From assembly GCA_964625575.1 (NCBI GenBank), contig CAZVBQ010000004.1, forward strand, positions 122,432 through 186,431: DNA of 64,000 nt, in the 5' to 3' direction. The notes below the pieces were generated by a model that saw nothing but the letters and a program-made list of their open reading frames with translations, ran no database searches and had not been told where the DNA came from. The stretch is from UTCHB3 sp964625575. Lineage in GTDB: Bacteria; Bacteroidota; Ignavibacteria; Ignavibacteriales; Ignavibacteriaceae. Shown one piece after another: positions 8,517-17,726 of this stretch. The position numbers and the translations under genes are program-made. Numbering within the stretch: the first letter of the stretch is position 1; each line of letters starts with the position of its first letter.

Positions 8517-10913
8517 ATGTTGAAACTACTTTTCAGAACAATTATTTTGTTCGCAATGCCTGTGGTCCTTTTCGCGCAGGTGAGCAACTACATTACAGGA
8601 GTTGAACTCACCGACGCAAGAGAGGGGCTCGACCTGACTCTCAAGGTCAATCTAACCAACATCAACGACATATCCGATATCACCCTCGCTTACAGGGTGT
8701 TCGGCACCTCCGAGTTCGTCAGAGCAGACATGGCACTCGCGGGTGGTTCGGCAAGGGTTACGATTCCTGCAGAGAAGATAAAAGTGCCTTCGATCGAATA
8801 TTATTTCATTGTAGCGACACGCAACAACGGTGAAGAATATTACCCGAACGACGCGATGAACCAAAACTTTTTAAGGGTTCAGGTTCAGCCAAAATCGGAG
8901 AAGGATGACGAGATACTCGTTCTTAATCCCGATCCCGGCAGTCCGATGCAGATAGATGATGCTCTCATCACCATTTCCCTTCTGAAAGCCAACGATCAGG
9001 TCGACAAATCGAAAACCAAAATATTCGTTAACGGAAACGACCTCTCCTCTTCAATGATGCTCGCTGAAGATCTTATCATTCTCGCCGGCGACAATCTTTC
9101 CGCCAACCTCAAAAAGGGCGGAATGAACTCGATGAGGGTTGAACTCTACAAGACCGACGGCTCCGGCTACCATGCCTTTACAGCCGGTTTTGAGGTTACT
9201 GATAAAGCCGGTGGACGTGTTGCCGGAACACCTCTTGAGTACTTCCTGAATGTGAGAGCTGAATCGAGAAACGAGAACATCCGCGACGCGAGCAACTGGT
9301 ATAACAATATATCCCTCGATGGAAAGGCAACTTATGGCGCGTTCGATATGGATGCCCAGATTTACGCCACCTCCGAGGAAAAAGGTTACTTGCAGCCTTA
9401 CAACAGATACAAAGTCGGTGTCTATAACGAATACTTCAATGTGATCGGTGGTGATTACACTCCTTTATACCAGTCACTCATTATGAACGGTAAAAGAGTC
9501 CGCGGCGTGAACGGATCAGTTCACCTCGGATTCTTTAATGTTCAGGCTTCTTACGGCGAGATCAACCGCGGGATCGATGGAAATATTGTCGAGATACTCC
9601 CTCCGGGATCTTCACTTCTCGGTTCTGACAAAGTCAGGCTTCCCGACGGATCGATCGCAAGGATAAGTCAGGGAACATTTAAGAGAGAGGTTTTCGCGGT
9701 TAACCCATATTTCACCGCGGGTGAAACTTTCAAACTCGGATTTACATACCTCCACTCAAAAGATGACAAAGCCTCTGCCGCTTACACCAACCAGCCTCAG
9801 GAAAACCTGGTTGGCGGTACCGACCTGACAATCAACCTCGATGACAGCAGGATCCAACTTTACGGTCAGGCCGCTTTCTCGATACTCAACAAGGATATCA
9901 CAACCGGAAACATAGCCGATACCACTATCGACAAGGTTTTTGGTCCCGGTGGCGCCTTCAGTGGTAACTCAGACGATATCAAAAAAATCAAGGATATCAT
10001 CAGTCAGTTCATCACTTTCAACCAGTTCCTCTCCCCGTTGAAGCCACAGGAACTTTCGTCGCTTGCTTATGAAGCAAGTCTGGCGCTGAATTACTTTGGA
10101 AACTACTTCAAAGGTTCTTACATCAGCCGTGGATTCGACTACACTTCCTTTGGTAACAACTACCTCAGAACTGACGTTTCAGGTATCAACCTCTACGACC
10201 GTGTCGCTCTGATGGATAACAAGATGTTCGTTTCACTCGGATACGAGAGACTTCAGGATAACAGGAACAACACCAAGTTCGCCACAACAACTTTCTCAAC
10301 TTTTAACGCCTCGGTATCATACTACCCCGCGTTCAATCTTCCCGGTATAATTCTTTCTTATTCCAGGAACGAGAACAATAACGGAATTGGTGCCACCGAC
10401 CCCGACGTTCAGAGAAGGACTTACGGCATCGACGATTATACCAACCGTTTCGGGCTACAGGTAACCTACAGGTTCTTCGCGGCTTACAACCATAACCTTT
10501 CATTGAATGCCTCAATTTCAGGCAGAAAAGACAATACCATCTTCAAGTTCGACGCTAACAATAACATGTTCGGTCTGAACTATGCCACTGAATGGAGCAA
10601 AGCGCTGCAGTCATTCCTGAACATTAACTATAGCCATAACGAGATAATCAACGGTGTACTTAACACCTCGCAGACCTTTGATATCACGTCATTGGTAGCG
10701 GGCGCCAAGTACTACATGATGGATAACAAACTGATACTTAATGGTGCCGTTTCACCTACATTCGGTGATCTGAAAAGAACCGCTTTTGATGCCAGCGCGC
10801 AGTATTATCTGATGAACAACTTCTCATTGCAGTTCCAGCTTAGATATATCCTCAACGATGGAACAACAAACGATTCGATCGCGGGGCTTGCTGCCAGATA
10901 TGAGCTGAGGTAA
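8517..10913 (+). CDS. Large outer-membrane beta-barrel protein with N-terminal Ig-like domains
   Basis: 798 aa. The signal peptide ends '...PVVLFAQ'. Residues about 20-230 are two Ig-like or fibronectin-like beta-sandwich segments ('ISDITLAYRVFGTSEFVRADM', 'DDALITISLLKANDQVDKSKTKIFVNG'). The remaining 550 residues show alternating polar/aromatic beta strands and turns typical of a porin-like outer-membrane barrel, for example 'YLRTDVSGINLYDRVALMDNKMFVSLGYE', ending 'SIAGLAARYELR'. No TonB box or plug domain was seen. A GGAGG site precedes the ATG. The gene ends one base before the cyclase gene, implying coupled translation. It is probably the outer-membrane component of the locus; its ligand is unknown. 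Confidence 0.8.
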   Translation: MLKLLFRTIILFAMPVVLFAQVSNYITGVELTDAREGLDLTLKVNLTNINDISDITLAYRVFGTSEFVRADMALAGGSARVTIPAEKIKVPSIEYYFIVATRNNGEEYYPNDAMNQNFLRVQVQPKSEKDDEILVLNPDPGSPMQIDDALITISLLKANDQVDKSKTKIFVNGNDLSSSMMLAEDLIILAGDNLSANLKKGGMNSMRVELYKTDGSGYHAFTAGFEVTDKAGGRVAGTPLEYFLNVRAESRNENIRDASNWYNNISLDGKATYGAFDMDAQIYATSEEKGYLQPYNRYKVGVYNEYFNVIGGDYTPLYQSLIMNGKRVRGVNGSVHLGFFNVQASYGEINRGIDGNIVEILPPGSSLLGSDKVRLPDGSIARISQGTFKREVFAVNPYFTAGETFKLGFTYLHSKDDKASAAYTNQPQENLVGGTDLTINLDDSRIQLYGQAAFSILNKDITTGNIADTTIDKVFGPGGAFSGNSDDIKKIKDIISQFITFNQFLSPLKPQELSSLAYEASLALNYFGNYFKGSYISRGFDYTSFGNNYLRTDVSGINLYDRVALMDNKMFVSLGYERLQDNRNNTKFATTTFSTFNASVSYYPAFNLPGIILSYSRNENNNGIGATDPDVQRRTYGIDDYTNRFGLQVTYRFFAAYNHNLSLNASISGRKDNTIFKFDANNNMFGLNYATEWSKALQSFLNINYSHNEIINGVLNTSQTFDITSLVAGAKYYMMDNKLILNGAVSPTFGDLKRTAFDASAQYYLMNNFSLQFQLRYILNDGTTNDSIAGLAARYELR

Positions 10914-10914
10914 A

Positions 10915-13137
10915 ATGCCGACCGGAAAAACGAAGTCAGGAGTTCTGACAAAGCTTGTTGTGAGCGCGGTTGTCGCGATCCTGACCATTCTTCTTTCGGG
11001 TGATTATTTTTTATCGATCAAACCCATCAAGGAACTTGAGTTAAAGTCGATTGATGAGAAATTCAGCAGAAGAGGTGCTGTCCCGTTCAAGGACAGCACC
11101 GCTAATGTTATTATCTGTGAGATCACCCGTAATACCTTTAAAGGCATGCCTGAAGCCTATAAAAAGTGGCCCTACCCGCGTGAATTTTTCGCCAGAGTGA
11201 TCCACAATTTGAACGCCGCCGGTGCTAAAGCCATCGGGGTCGACCTTCTGATGGAAAGCTCCAATATCTTCTCACCTGCTGATGACTCCACCCTGATAAA
11301 CGCGATCCTCGAAAAAGGGAATGTTGTTGTCGCGGGTAAAACGTTCGATGAGAACAGAAATGCCCCAGGAAACTTAAAAATTGAAGTCCAGAACCTTAAA
11401 GAAGACTACGGAAGCTTCCTCTTTCCCGTTGACAGCTCAATTGGTATAGTTCAGGTGACGAGCGACAACGATGGTGTTCACAGAAGGTACTACCCCTTCG
11501 CTTATTCTGAAACCTCAAAAAGAGGTGTCCCCACATTTTCTTTTGCCGTGCTCAACAAATGGTTCGGTCTGAAACCACTTCAATTGGCAGAGCTTGAGCA
11601 GGGATATTTCAAACTTGGGACAAGATTGATCCCCCGCTATGATGATGTGTCGATGCTGGTTAACGTATATGGATCGTCAAGAACATTCCCCCACGTCGAT
11701 TTTATAGATGTGCTCGATGACGCATCATTCAACACTTCTGAGGAACTGGAGTATGGTACAGAACTTAATATCTGGGATGACCCGGCCTCCGGTCTGCTTC
11801 ACTCAGGTATGTTCAAAGACAAGATCGTTCTCATAGGCTCAACCCTTGAGGAAGACCGTGACGTTATTCCGATCGCGTTTTCAACCGATACCAAAGGTGG
11901 AAGCAACACGATCTACGGAGTGGAATTTCACGCGAACGTAATTCAGAACATCCTCGATGAAAATTACATAACACGGTTCCCCTACTGGGCGGAAGTGATC
12001 GCTATCATCCTGTTCGTTTTCGCGAGCTTTTTTCTCTCATCATGGCTCCGGGATCTGAAACTCCGCATGAGTTGGGTCGTCGAGATACTGAATGTGGTGG
12101 TTGTGTTTTTGCTCGTGGTTGGGATCAGGGAGCTCTCAACTCAAATGTTCATTCACCAGAAGATGCTCCTCTCTTATGTGGGTATCGATCTCGGAATTAT
12201 CCTCGGCTATATTTCAAGTACCGCGCTCTACTTCATTCTTGAGAGGAAGCAGAAAACCCAGATCAAAGGAATGTTTTCGCAGTATGTTGACAAGTCGATG
12301 GTAGATCAACTTATCGCGAATCCCGATAAACTCCAGCTCGGAGGCGAGAAGAAGTACCTGACTGTGTTCTTCTCCGACATCGCGGGTTTCTCGACCTTCT
12401 CGGAAACCATGGATCCAGAAGACCTTGTAAAATTCCTGAATCAGTACCTGAGCGCGATGACTGAAACTGTTATGGCTAACCGTGGCACGCTCGATAAATA
12501 TATCGGCGACGCGGTGATGGCATTCTGGGGCGCGCCAATTCCACTCGAGAATCACGCGCAACTCGCTTGTAAAACTGCCCTTCAGCAACAGGCAATAATG
12601 AATGAGATGCGCAAAAAATGGGCGGAAGAGGGAAAACCCGTCGTGCAGATGCGTATTGGTATCAATACCGGCGACATGGTAGTTGGTAACGTTGGAGGTA
12701 CCCAACGTTTTGACTACACGCTTATGGGTGATAACGTGAACCTTGGCTCGCGACTCGAGGGCGCAAACAAAGCCTATGGCACTTACATTATGATCGCTGA
12801 ATCGACTTATGAGCTCGTCAAGGATGAGTTTATGACCCGTGAACTTGATCGTCTCGTGGTTAAAGGGAAAACCCACCCTGTAAAGGTGTACGAACTTGTT
12901 GCTGCCGTCAGTGATGAAATTGAGCCGAAGAGAAAACAGTGCCTGCAACTCTACTGCGACGCTATGTCACGCTACAGGGTCCGCGATTTCGAGGGGGCTT
13001 TACGGAAGTTCAACGAAGCGCTTGCTGTTGATCCCGATGACGGACCGTCAAAAGTGTACGTCGAAAGATCAAAACACTACATTGAATCACCACCTGACGA
13101 GAACTGGGATGGCGTTTTCAAACTCACAACAAAATAG
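10915..13137 (+). CDS. CHASE2-domain class III adenylate cyclase
   Basis: 740 aa. One N-terminal membrane segment precedes a CHASE2 sensor (about residues 35-350, facing the periplasm). Three closely spaced transmembrane helices (about 360-445) follow, then a class III nucleotide cyclase domain (about 470-650). Visible catalytic features are the metal Asp in 'VFFSDIAGF', the second Asp in 'YIGDAVMAF', and the Asn/Arg transition-state pair in 'VNLGSRLEG'. Substrate-selecting Lys ('LDKYIGD') and Asp ('FDYTLMGD') point to ATP, so the product should be cAMP. A TPR-like tail (about 680-725) ends the protein. No cAMP receptor is seen nearby. It is translationally coupled to the barrel gene upstream and to the RlpA gene downstream. 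Confidence 0.92.
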   Translation: MPTGKTKSGVLTKLVVSAVVAILTILLSGDYFLSIKPIKELELKSIDEKFSRRGAVPFKDSTANVIICEITRNTFKGMPEAYKKWPYPREFFARVIHNLNAAGAKAIGVDLLMESSNIFSPADDSTLINAILEKGNVVVAGKTFDENRNAPGNLKIEVQNLKEDYGSFLFPVDSSIGIVQVTSDNDGVHRRYYPFAYSETSKRGVPTFSFAVLNKWFGLKPLQLAELEQGYFKLGTRLIPRYDDVSMLVNVYGSSRTFPHVDFIDVLDDASFNTSEELEYGTELNIWDDPASGLLHSGMFKDKIVLIGSTLEEDRDVIPIAFSTDTKGGSNTIYGVEFHANVIQNILDENYITRFPYWAEVIAIILFVFASFFLSSWLRDLKLRMSWVVEILNVVVVFLLVVGIRELSTQMFIHQKMLLSYVGIDLGIILGYISSTALYFILERKQKTQIKGMFSQYVDKSMVDQLIANPDKLQLGGEKKYLTVFFSDIAGFSTFSETMDPEDLVKFLNQYLSAMTETVMANRGTLDKYIGDAVMAFWGAPIPLENHAQLACKTALQQQAIMNEMRKKWAEEGKPVVQMRIGINTGDMVVGNVGGTQRFDYTLMGDNVNLGSRLEGANKAYGTYIMIAESTYELVKDEFMTRELDRLVVKGKTHPVKVYELVAAVSDEIEPKRKQCLQLYCDAMSRYRVRDFEGALRKFNEALAVDPDDGPSKVYVERSKHYIESPPDENWDGVFKLTTK

Positions 13138-13141
13138 TTTG

Positions 13142-13582
13142 ATGAAAGGCGGGGTGTTCCTCGCCTTTCTTTTACTTTTCACCGGATGCACTTCCACGGT
13201 GCGTATCCAGGATAAGAATTCCCCTCCTGAAAAGGAAGTGCAACCTAATTACGACCCCTCCGCGTCATTCGATCTGAAAGTGGTTTCCTCGTTCAACGGC
13301 AAGGCAACGTACTACGCGGATTCGTTTCAGAATAAGCAGACTGCCAGCGGCGAACTCTACAAAAAGAGCAAATACACAGCCGCCCACAAAGACCTCCCCT
13401 TCAATACCCTGGTAAGGGTTACGAACCTGAAGAATGGTAAATCGGTGGTCGTTAAAATAAACGACCGGGGACCCTTCGGCAGGGATCGCGAGATCGACCT
13501 TTCCTACATAGCCGCCAAAACGCTCGACATGCTTAACGATGGCGTGGTGGATGTAAAAGTGGATGTTCTTGCCTCCAACTGA
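13142..13582 (+). CDS. rlpA: RlpA-like septal ring lipoprotein (double-psi beta-barrel)
   Basis: 146 aa from ATG 13142, 4 bases past the cyclase stop. This start gives an ideal lipoprotein signal with lipobox 'LLFTGC'. An ATG at 13109 in the same frame, inside the cyclase gene, is less likely. Residues about 55-140 form the RlpA double-psi barrel: 'GKATYYADSFQNKQTASGELY' and 'VVKINDRGPFGRDREIDLSYIAAKTL' carry the conserved catalytic-type 'NDRGPF..R.IDLS' pattern. RlpA proteins act on peptidoglycan or bind it at septa. No SPOR domain is present. It forms the end of the FecR/barrel/cyclase operon and suggests the locus acts on the cell wall. Confidence 0.85.
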   Translation: MKGGVFLAFLLLFTGCTSTVRIQDKNSPPEKEVQPNYDPSASFDLKVVSSFNGKATYYADSFQNKQTASGELYKKSKYTAAHKDLPFNTLVRVTNLKNGKSVVVKINDRGPFGRDREIDLSYIAAKTLDMLNDGVVDVKVDVLASN

Positions 13583-13672
13583 TCTGCCCCAATCACTGCA
13601 AATTGGCACGGGATTGTTAAATTTGTTCCTCTATTTAAGAAATTTACGGAAGCCCACCTGCTTACAAGATCA

Positions 13673-15121
13673 TTGACCGAAATCAGGAACTCCGATCCCC
13701 CGTTTCTGGGGATCGTGTTGGTGCTTGCCATTGCATTGGCATTGCTCCCTCCAATTTTTGTTCCGGCAATTTTGGGTTCTGTGGTTTTCTTCGCGCTTCT
13801 GAAAGCCGGCGGGAAGAGCTTCAATCTTGTGGTCACCCTCCTTCTGTTGCAGATCACGAGCAGCTCACTTGATCCCGCGTTGAGGTTTGCCGTTGTCAGT
13901 TGGTCATTTCTTTCGCTCGGATGGTTTGGGCTTGTTGATGTTGATAAACAGGAAGAGACTCTTCGCGTTCCACGTGGACTGATATACCTGATACTTTTCA
14001 TCCTCTTTTTCATGACGATATCATCACTTCTCTCGATCGGACCCGAAAAGGCGCTCTCTGCAACACTCAGGCAAACCCTCTTTTTCGTGTATGCCTTTCT
14101 GATCTATATGAATGTCAGAGAGGAAAAGGATGTCTTTCTTATTCTTTCCACCCTGATCGTCACCGGTGCGCTTAACGCCCTCGGAATAGTATTAAAGATA
14201 ATTACCGAAGGGATCACTGCTGCTACTCTTCTTGCCGGGCCGATAAGGTTTTACGGCATTTTTAGCTTTATCAACATGAATTTTGCCGGCACAACCATCG
14301 CCTTCGCGGCGGTTGTTACACTTTCATTCTTCTTCATTCAGAAGGGGGGAAACCGGTTGGCCCGTATTCTGCTCGGTACATTCAGTACTATTCTCTTCCT
14401 TGCGGTGCTGATCTCCAATTCAAGGGCTTCAATTCTCGCGGCGATGATCGCGCTTCTCGTTTTCATTCTCATCAGATTTCCCCGTTACAGGGTGCCGTTC
14501 GCGGGAGGTGTGGCTTTCGTTGGGGCGGTTCTCGTTTTGGTACCACCGGTTCATGAGTTTTTACTACTTATGTTCAGGGCGGAAAATTTTCTGAATATCA
14601 GGGATTATCTTTGGGGGTTATCGTGGGCAGCAATTCAAGACCATTACCTCCTCGGCACGGGTCCTGATGTTTTTAAGGATTACTTCTTTAAATATATGAC
14701 CGCCCCGGAGGGGAGTTACGCCCACTACATGATAACCAAACTCTATCTCGAAGCCGGCGACAGTGGTCTTTCTCATAACTTTTTCATCTTCAGGATGACC
14801 GAGCTTGGAATCCCCGGACTTGTTACAGCCCTCTGGCTGCCGGGTCTTTTTTATTACTACGCGATAAAAACCATGAAGGGATTGAAAGGATCAGACGGGG
14901 CTGGTTATACGATTGTGACAGGAATAATTTCGATCGGTACGGGACTTCTGGCGCGGGCGATGTTTGAGTCGATAGGTTTCCTTACTCACGGGTGGTTGAT
15001 GATCGACCTCCCATTCTGGATCTGTTTTATTTCCCTTCTTTTTTACTACCGGAAAACCGGTCAAATCCAAACAGAAAACCTGAGAAACTCCCCATGGCAT
15101 AATAGAAGTGCATCATTATGA
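13673..15121 (+). CDS. O-antigen ligase/polymerase-like polytopic membrane protein
   Basis: About 482 aa with ten or more hydrophobic helices and a large periplasmic loop (about residues 310-375: 'YLLGTGPDVFKDYFFKYMTAPEGSYAH...LYLEAGDSGLSHNFF'), the layout of the Wzy/WaaL (O-antigen ligase) family. The family joins or polymerises surface glycans. The earliest canonical start is TTG 13673. The frame stays open upstream and a CTG at 13658 has a GGAAG five bases before it, so the exact start is unsure. The last 95 bases overlap the convergent glycosyltransferase gene. The neighbour supports a surface-polysaccharide role. Confidence 0.8.
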   Translation: MTEIRNSDPPFLGIVLVLAIALALLPPIFVPAILGSVVFFALLKAGGKSFNLVVTLLLLQITSSSLDPALRFAVVSWSFLSLGWFGLVDVDKQEETLRVPRGLIYLILFILFFMTISSLLSIGPEKALSATLRQTLFFVYAFLIYMNVREEKDVFLILSTLIVTGALNALGIVLKIITEGITAATLLAGPIRFYGIFSFINMNFAGTTIAFAAVVTLSFFFIQKGGNRLARILLGTFSTILFLAVLISNSRASILAAMIALLVFILIRFPRYRVPFAGGVAFVGAVLVLVPPVHEFLLLMFRAENFLNIRDYLWGLSWAAIQDHYLLGTGPDVFKDYFFKYMTAPEGSYAHYMITKLYLEAGDSGLSHNFFIFRMTELGIPGLVTALWLPGLFYYYAIKTMKGLKGSDGAGYTIVTGIISIGTGLLARAMFESIGFLTHGWLMIDLPFWICFISLLFYYRKTGQIQTENLRNSPWHNRSASL

Positions 15122-16004
15122 ATATGGGTGGCAACATCAGTGCTGCCTTGCCATTCCTTATGACCCGCAGAAAACTTTCAACCATTACCGCTCCAAGATA
15201 AGCCCCCAGAGCAAGCATAAAGGTGCCTATTGTGAAAAGGGCAAACTTCCCTTCTCCAAAATAGTTGAATATCCCGGTAAGAAGCAACAAGGTTATCAGC
15301 AGCGTGTAAAAAAGAAACGGGGCTGCCTGCTTGACTGAATGACTTAACGGATCGAGCGCGAAAAACTTTCCATAGTGATAGTTCTGCGACTTTAACTGCT
15401 GTAGTGTACGCCTTGTGCGGTAAAAGTATGTGATCCCGGGGTATGAGAATGATTTGAACCCCGCTTTGACGGCGCGCGAGTAAAACTCATTATCCTGATT
15501 CCTTATGAACTTCTCATTGAAAAGACCGGTTTTCTCGAACACTTCTTTACGGACAGCGAAAGCACCACTTCCAAATCCCGGAACGGGTGAAGGTACATGA
15601 TAGATCCTCTGCCAGTTTCTGCCAAGACGGGAGAGATGGAACAACTGGATGGCATTCTCAACAATGTTTTCAGGCGGGAAGAAGTCGTAACAGGGGGAAA
15701 ATATTGCAACTCCGGTTTCGCGCAGGGCGATGTTCGAAAGGTTCCGGAAATAGCCGGCATTTAAATTGCTGTGAGCTCCGAGCATCTGAATAAGTTCTGC
15801 TCCCTGACTTAATGAATATTCAATCCCGATGTTTAACGCGTGCGGTGTGAATTTTGACGGGTTTTTTAAGAGGGTGACTTTGAATCCTGAATCCCTGCAC
15901 TCACTTACAACCCACTCGATTTCACTGCTCTCTGAACCGGTAACCACCACCACTTCGTTAAGATAACCGAGGTTACCTTCCGTAAGTATGTTATCCAACA
16001 ACAA
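15027..16004 (-). CDS. Family 2 glycosyltransferase with C-terminal membrane helices; start unclear
   Basis: 325 aa from the first canonical start (TTG 16004). The GT-A fold is plain: 'NEVVVVTGSESSEIEWV', 'YFRNLSNIALRETGVAIFSPC', 'GSGAFAVRKEVFEKTGLFNEKFIRNQDNEFYSRAVKAG'. Two or three membrane helices follow (about 240-300). The frame extends upstream to codon 16073-16071 just after a stop, and the extra codons read 'IKIFAVIPVYEDHRSLKLL', which is the expected first beta strand of a GT2 enzyme. No ATG, GTG or TTG lies in that stretch, so the true start may be a rare ATC/ATA codon near 16055-16047. The gene is convergent with, and overlaps, the ligase-like gene. Confidence 0.82.
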   Translation of the reverse strand: MLLDNILTEGNLGYLNEVVVVTGSESSEIEWVVSECRDSGFKVTLLKNPSKFTPHALNIGIEYSLSQGAELIQMLGAHSNLNAGYFRNLSNIALRETGVAIFSPCYDFFPPENIVENAIQLFHLSRLGRNWQRIYHVPSPVPGFGSGAFAVRKEVFEKTGLFNEKFIRNQDNEFYSRAVKAGFKSFSYPGITYFYRTRRTLQQLKSQNYHYGKFFALDPLSHSVKQAAPFLFYTLLITLLLLTGIFNYFGEGKFALFTIGTFMLALGAYLGAVMVESFLRVIRNGKAALMLPPIFIMMHFYYAMGSFSGFLFGFDRFSGSKKEGK

Positions 16005-16153
16005 TTTTAACGATCTGTGATCTTCGTATACCGGAATTACTGCAAATATTTTGATATTAACTTCTGATTTTGTTTAAAATTTGCTATATTTTACAGTCTA
16101 ATTTACGCTTTGTATGTTTAACAACAAGTACCATAACAACAACCCGGACTGCA

Positions 16154-17662
16154 GTGAGACGATATAACCATAACGGTTCCAAAATATTCATTGTCGATGA
16201 TGATGAAACCAACTTAAAGTATTTGATGATCCGCCTGACTCAGGCAGGATTTGAAGTAACCCAGGCCTCTTCCGGCGATGAGGCGCTTCAAATACTCAAC
16301 TCATACAAACCCGATCTGATACTGCTTGATATCAAAATGCCGGGGATGGATGGTTTTGAGGTTTGCAGAAAAGTTAAAGCCATGGAGGAAACAGAGGATA
16401 TTCCCATAATCTTCCTCACTGCCCTTTCAGACACGGTCGACAAGATCAACGGGTTTGACGCTGGGGGTGTTGACTACATCACCAAACCTATCAACTTCGA
16501 CGAAGTGAATGCCAGGGTTAACGCCCACCTCACTCTTGTGAAGCAACACCGCGAACTCAAGGCAAGTGAAGCCAAGTTCCAAATGCTTGCCGACTTCTCT
16601 TTCGACTTTGAATACTGGTTGAACGAAACCAACAAGTTTAATTATGTCTCCCCTTCTTCTAAAAGGATCACGGGCTATACCCCGGCTGATTTTGAGGAAG
16701 ATCCTTCCTTGTTAAGACGGATAATTTATCCGGAGGACAGGGAGCGGGTTTGGAAGGATATAGAATCAGCGTTCACATCAAATGAACCCCTCGTGCGTGA
16801 GTTCAGGATCGTCACCCGTGGCGGGGAAATTAAATGGATTGCCCACAAATCTCTTGCCGTGGTCGATAAGGATGGGAAACACTACGGCCGTCGTGCTTCA
16901 AATCAGGATATTACCACGCTGAAATTAGTTGAAGATGCGCTTCGAAGATCGGAATCCGAGCTAAAGGAAGCCAACCATTCAAAAGATAAATTCCTCTCCA
17001 TCCTGGCGCACGATCTCAAATCACCCTTCACCGGTTTGATCGGGCTCTCCGAAATGATGTATAACTATGGGAACGATCTTTCAAATGAGGAGATGCGCGA
17101 ATTTACTTCGGGCATCTATGAAGCCGCCAAGGTAATTTACACACTGATAGATAACCTCCTTATCTGGACCCGCCTTCAGTCGGGCAAAATGGAACAGTCA
17201 CCTGCCACCCTGGACATGCGAAAAATAGTTCAGGAGGTGCTTTACCTGAACGAGACAAACGCGTTAAAAAAGAGCATTTCACTTTTTAATGAAGTGCCCC
17301 AGGATACATTTGTGAACTGCGATCAGAACATGATAGATCTGATCTTGAGGAACCTGATAACCAACGCTATAAAATTCACGCAGTATGGCGGTGAAGTAAA
17401 AATAGGCGCCCGTGAACAAGGTGACTTTATCGCCATCTCAGTCTCGGATAATGGAGTCGGCATCCCCGCTCAAAACCTGACCAGGCTGTTCAAGCTCGAT
17501 TCCATGATCACGACAACAGGAACAAACAACGAACAAGGTTCAGGAATGGGTCTTTTACTCGTTAAGGATTTCGTTGAAGTGCAGGGCGGCTCTGTCACTA
17601 TAGAAAGTGAAGTCGGCACCGGAACAACCGTAACTTTTACAATAAGAGCCTCCCACGGTTGA
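16154..17662 (+). CDS. Response regulator-PAS-histidine kinase
   Basis: 502 aa from GTG 16154, chosen because the receiver fold begins right after it ('SKIFIVDDDE'). TTG 16070 would add 28 unlikely residues. The receiver domain (about 10-125) has phospho-acceptor Asp in 'LILLDIKMPGMDG' and Lys in 'YITKPINF'. A PAS fold (about 140-265) carries 'YVSPSSKRITGYTPADF'. The HisKA dimerisation domain has His in 'FLSILAHDLKSPF', and the HATPase has N-box 'NLITNAIKFT', 'DNGVGIP' and 'GSGMGLLLVKDF'. No membrane segment is present, so it is cytoplasmic. Receiver-first kinases of this type usually work in phosphorelays. It is divergent from the glycosyltransferase; no output regulator is adjacent. Confidence 0.9.
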   Translation: MRRYNHNGSKIFIVDDDETNLKYLMIRLTQAGFEVTQASSGDEALQILNSYKPDLILLDIKMPGMDGFEVCRKVKAMEETEDIPIIFLTALSDTVDKINGFDAGGVDYITKPINFDEVNARVNAHLTLVKQHRELKASEAKFQMLADFSFDFEYWLNETNKFNYVSPSSKRITGYTPADFEEDPSLLRRIIYPEDRERVWKDIESAFTSNEPLVREFRIVTRGGEIKWIAHKSLAVVDKDGKHYGRRASNQDITTLKLVEDALRRSESELKEANHSKDKFLSILAHDLKSPFTGLIGLSEMMYNYGNDLSNEEMREFTSGIYEAAKVIYTLIDNLLIWTRLQSGKMEQSPATLDMRKIVQEVLYLNETNALKKSISLFNEVPQDTFVNCDQNMIDLILRNLITNAIKFTQYGGEVKIGAREQGDFIAISVSDNGVGIPAQNLTRLFKLDSMITTTGTNNEQGSGMGLLLVKDFVEVQGGSVTIESEVGTGTTVTFTIRASHG

Positions 17663-17692
17663 TATCTGTAAAACAGCAAAAGTAAAAAAAAC

Positions 17693-17724
17693 AAAAAGGC
17701 TGCCATTTCGAGGCAGCCTTTTTT
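17693..17724. terminator. Bidirectional intrinsic terminator between convergent genes
   Basis: AAAAAGGCTGCC (17693-17704) pairs with GGCAGCCTTTTTT (17712-17724) around a 7-base loop. It lies between the stops of the kinase and the esterase and has A/T runs on both sides, so it can serve both strands. Confidence 0.9.
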
Positions 17725-17726
17725 GT

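Noticed and set aside
12214..12948. 244-aa ORF on the minus strand
   Set aside because: It lies wholly opposite the cyclase domain; no family pattern or ribosome site.
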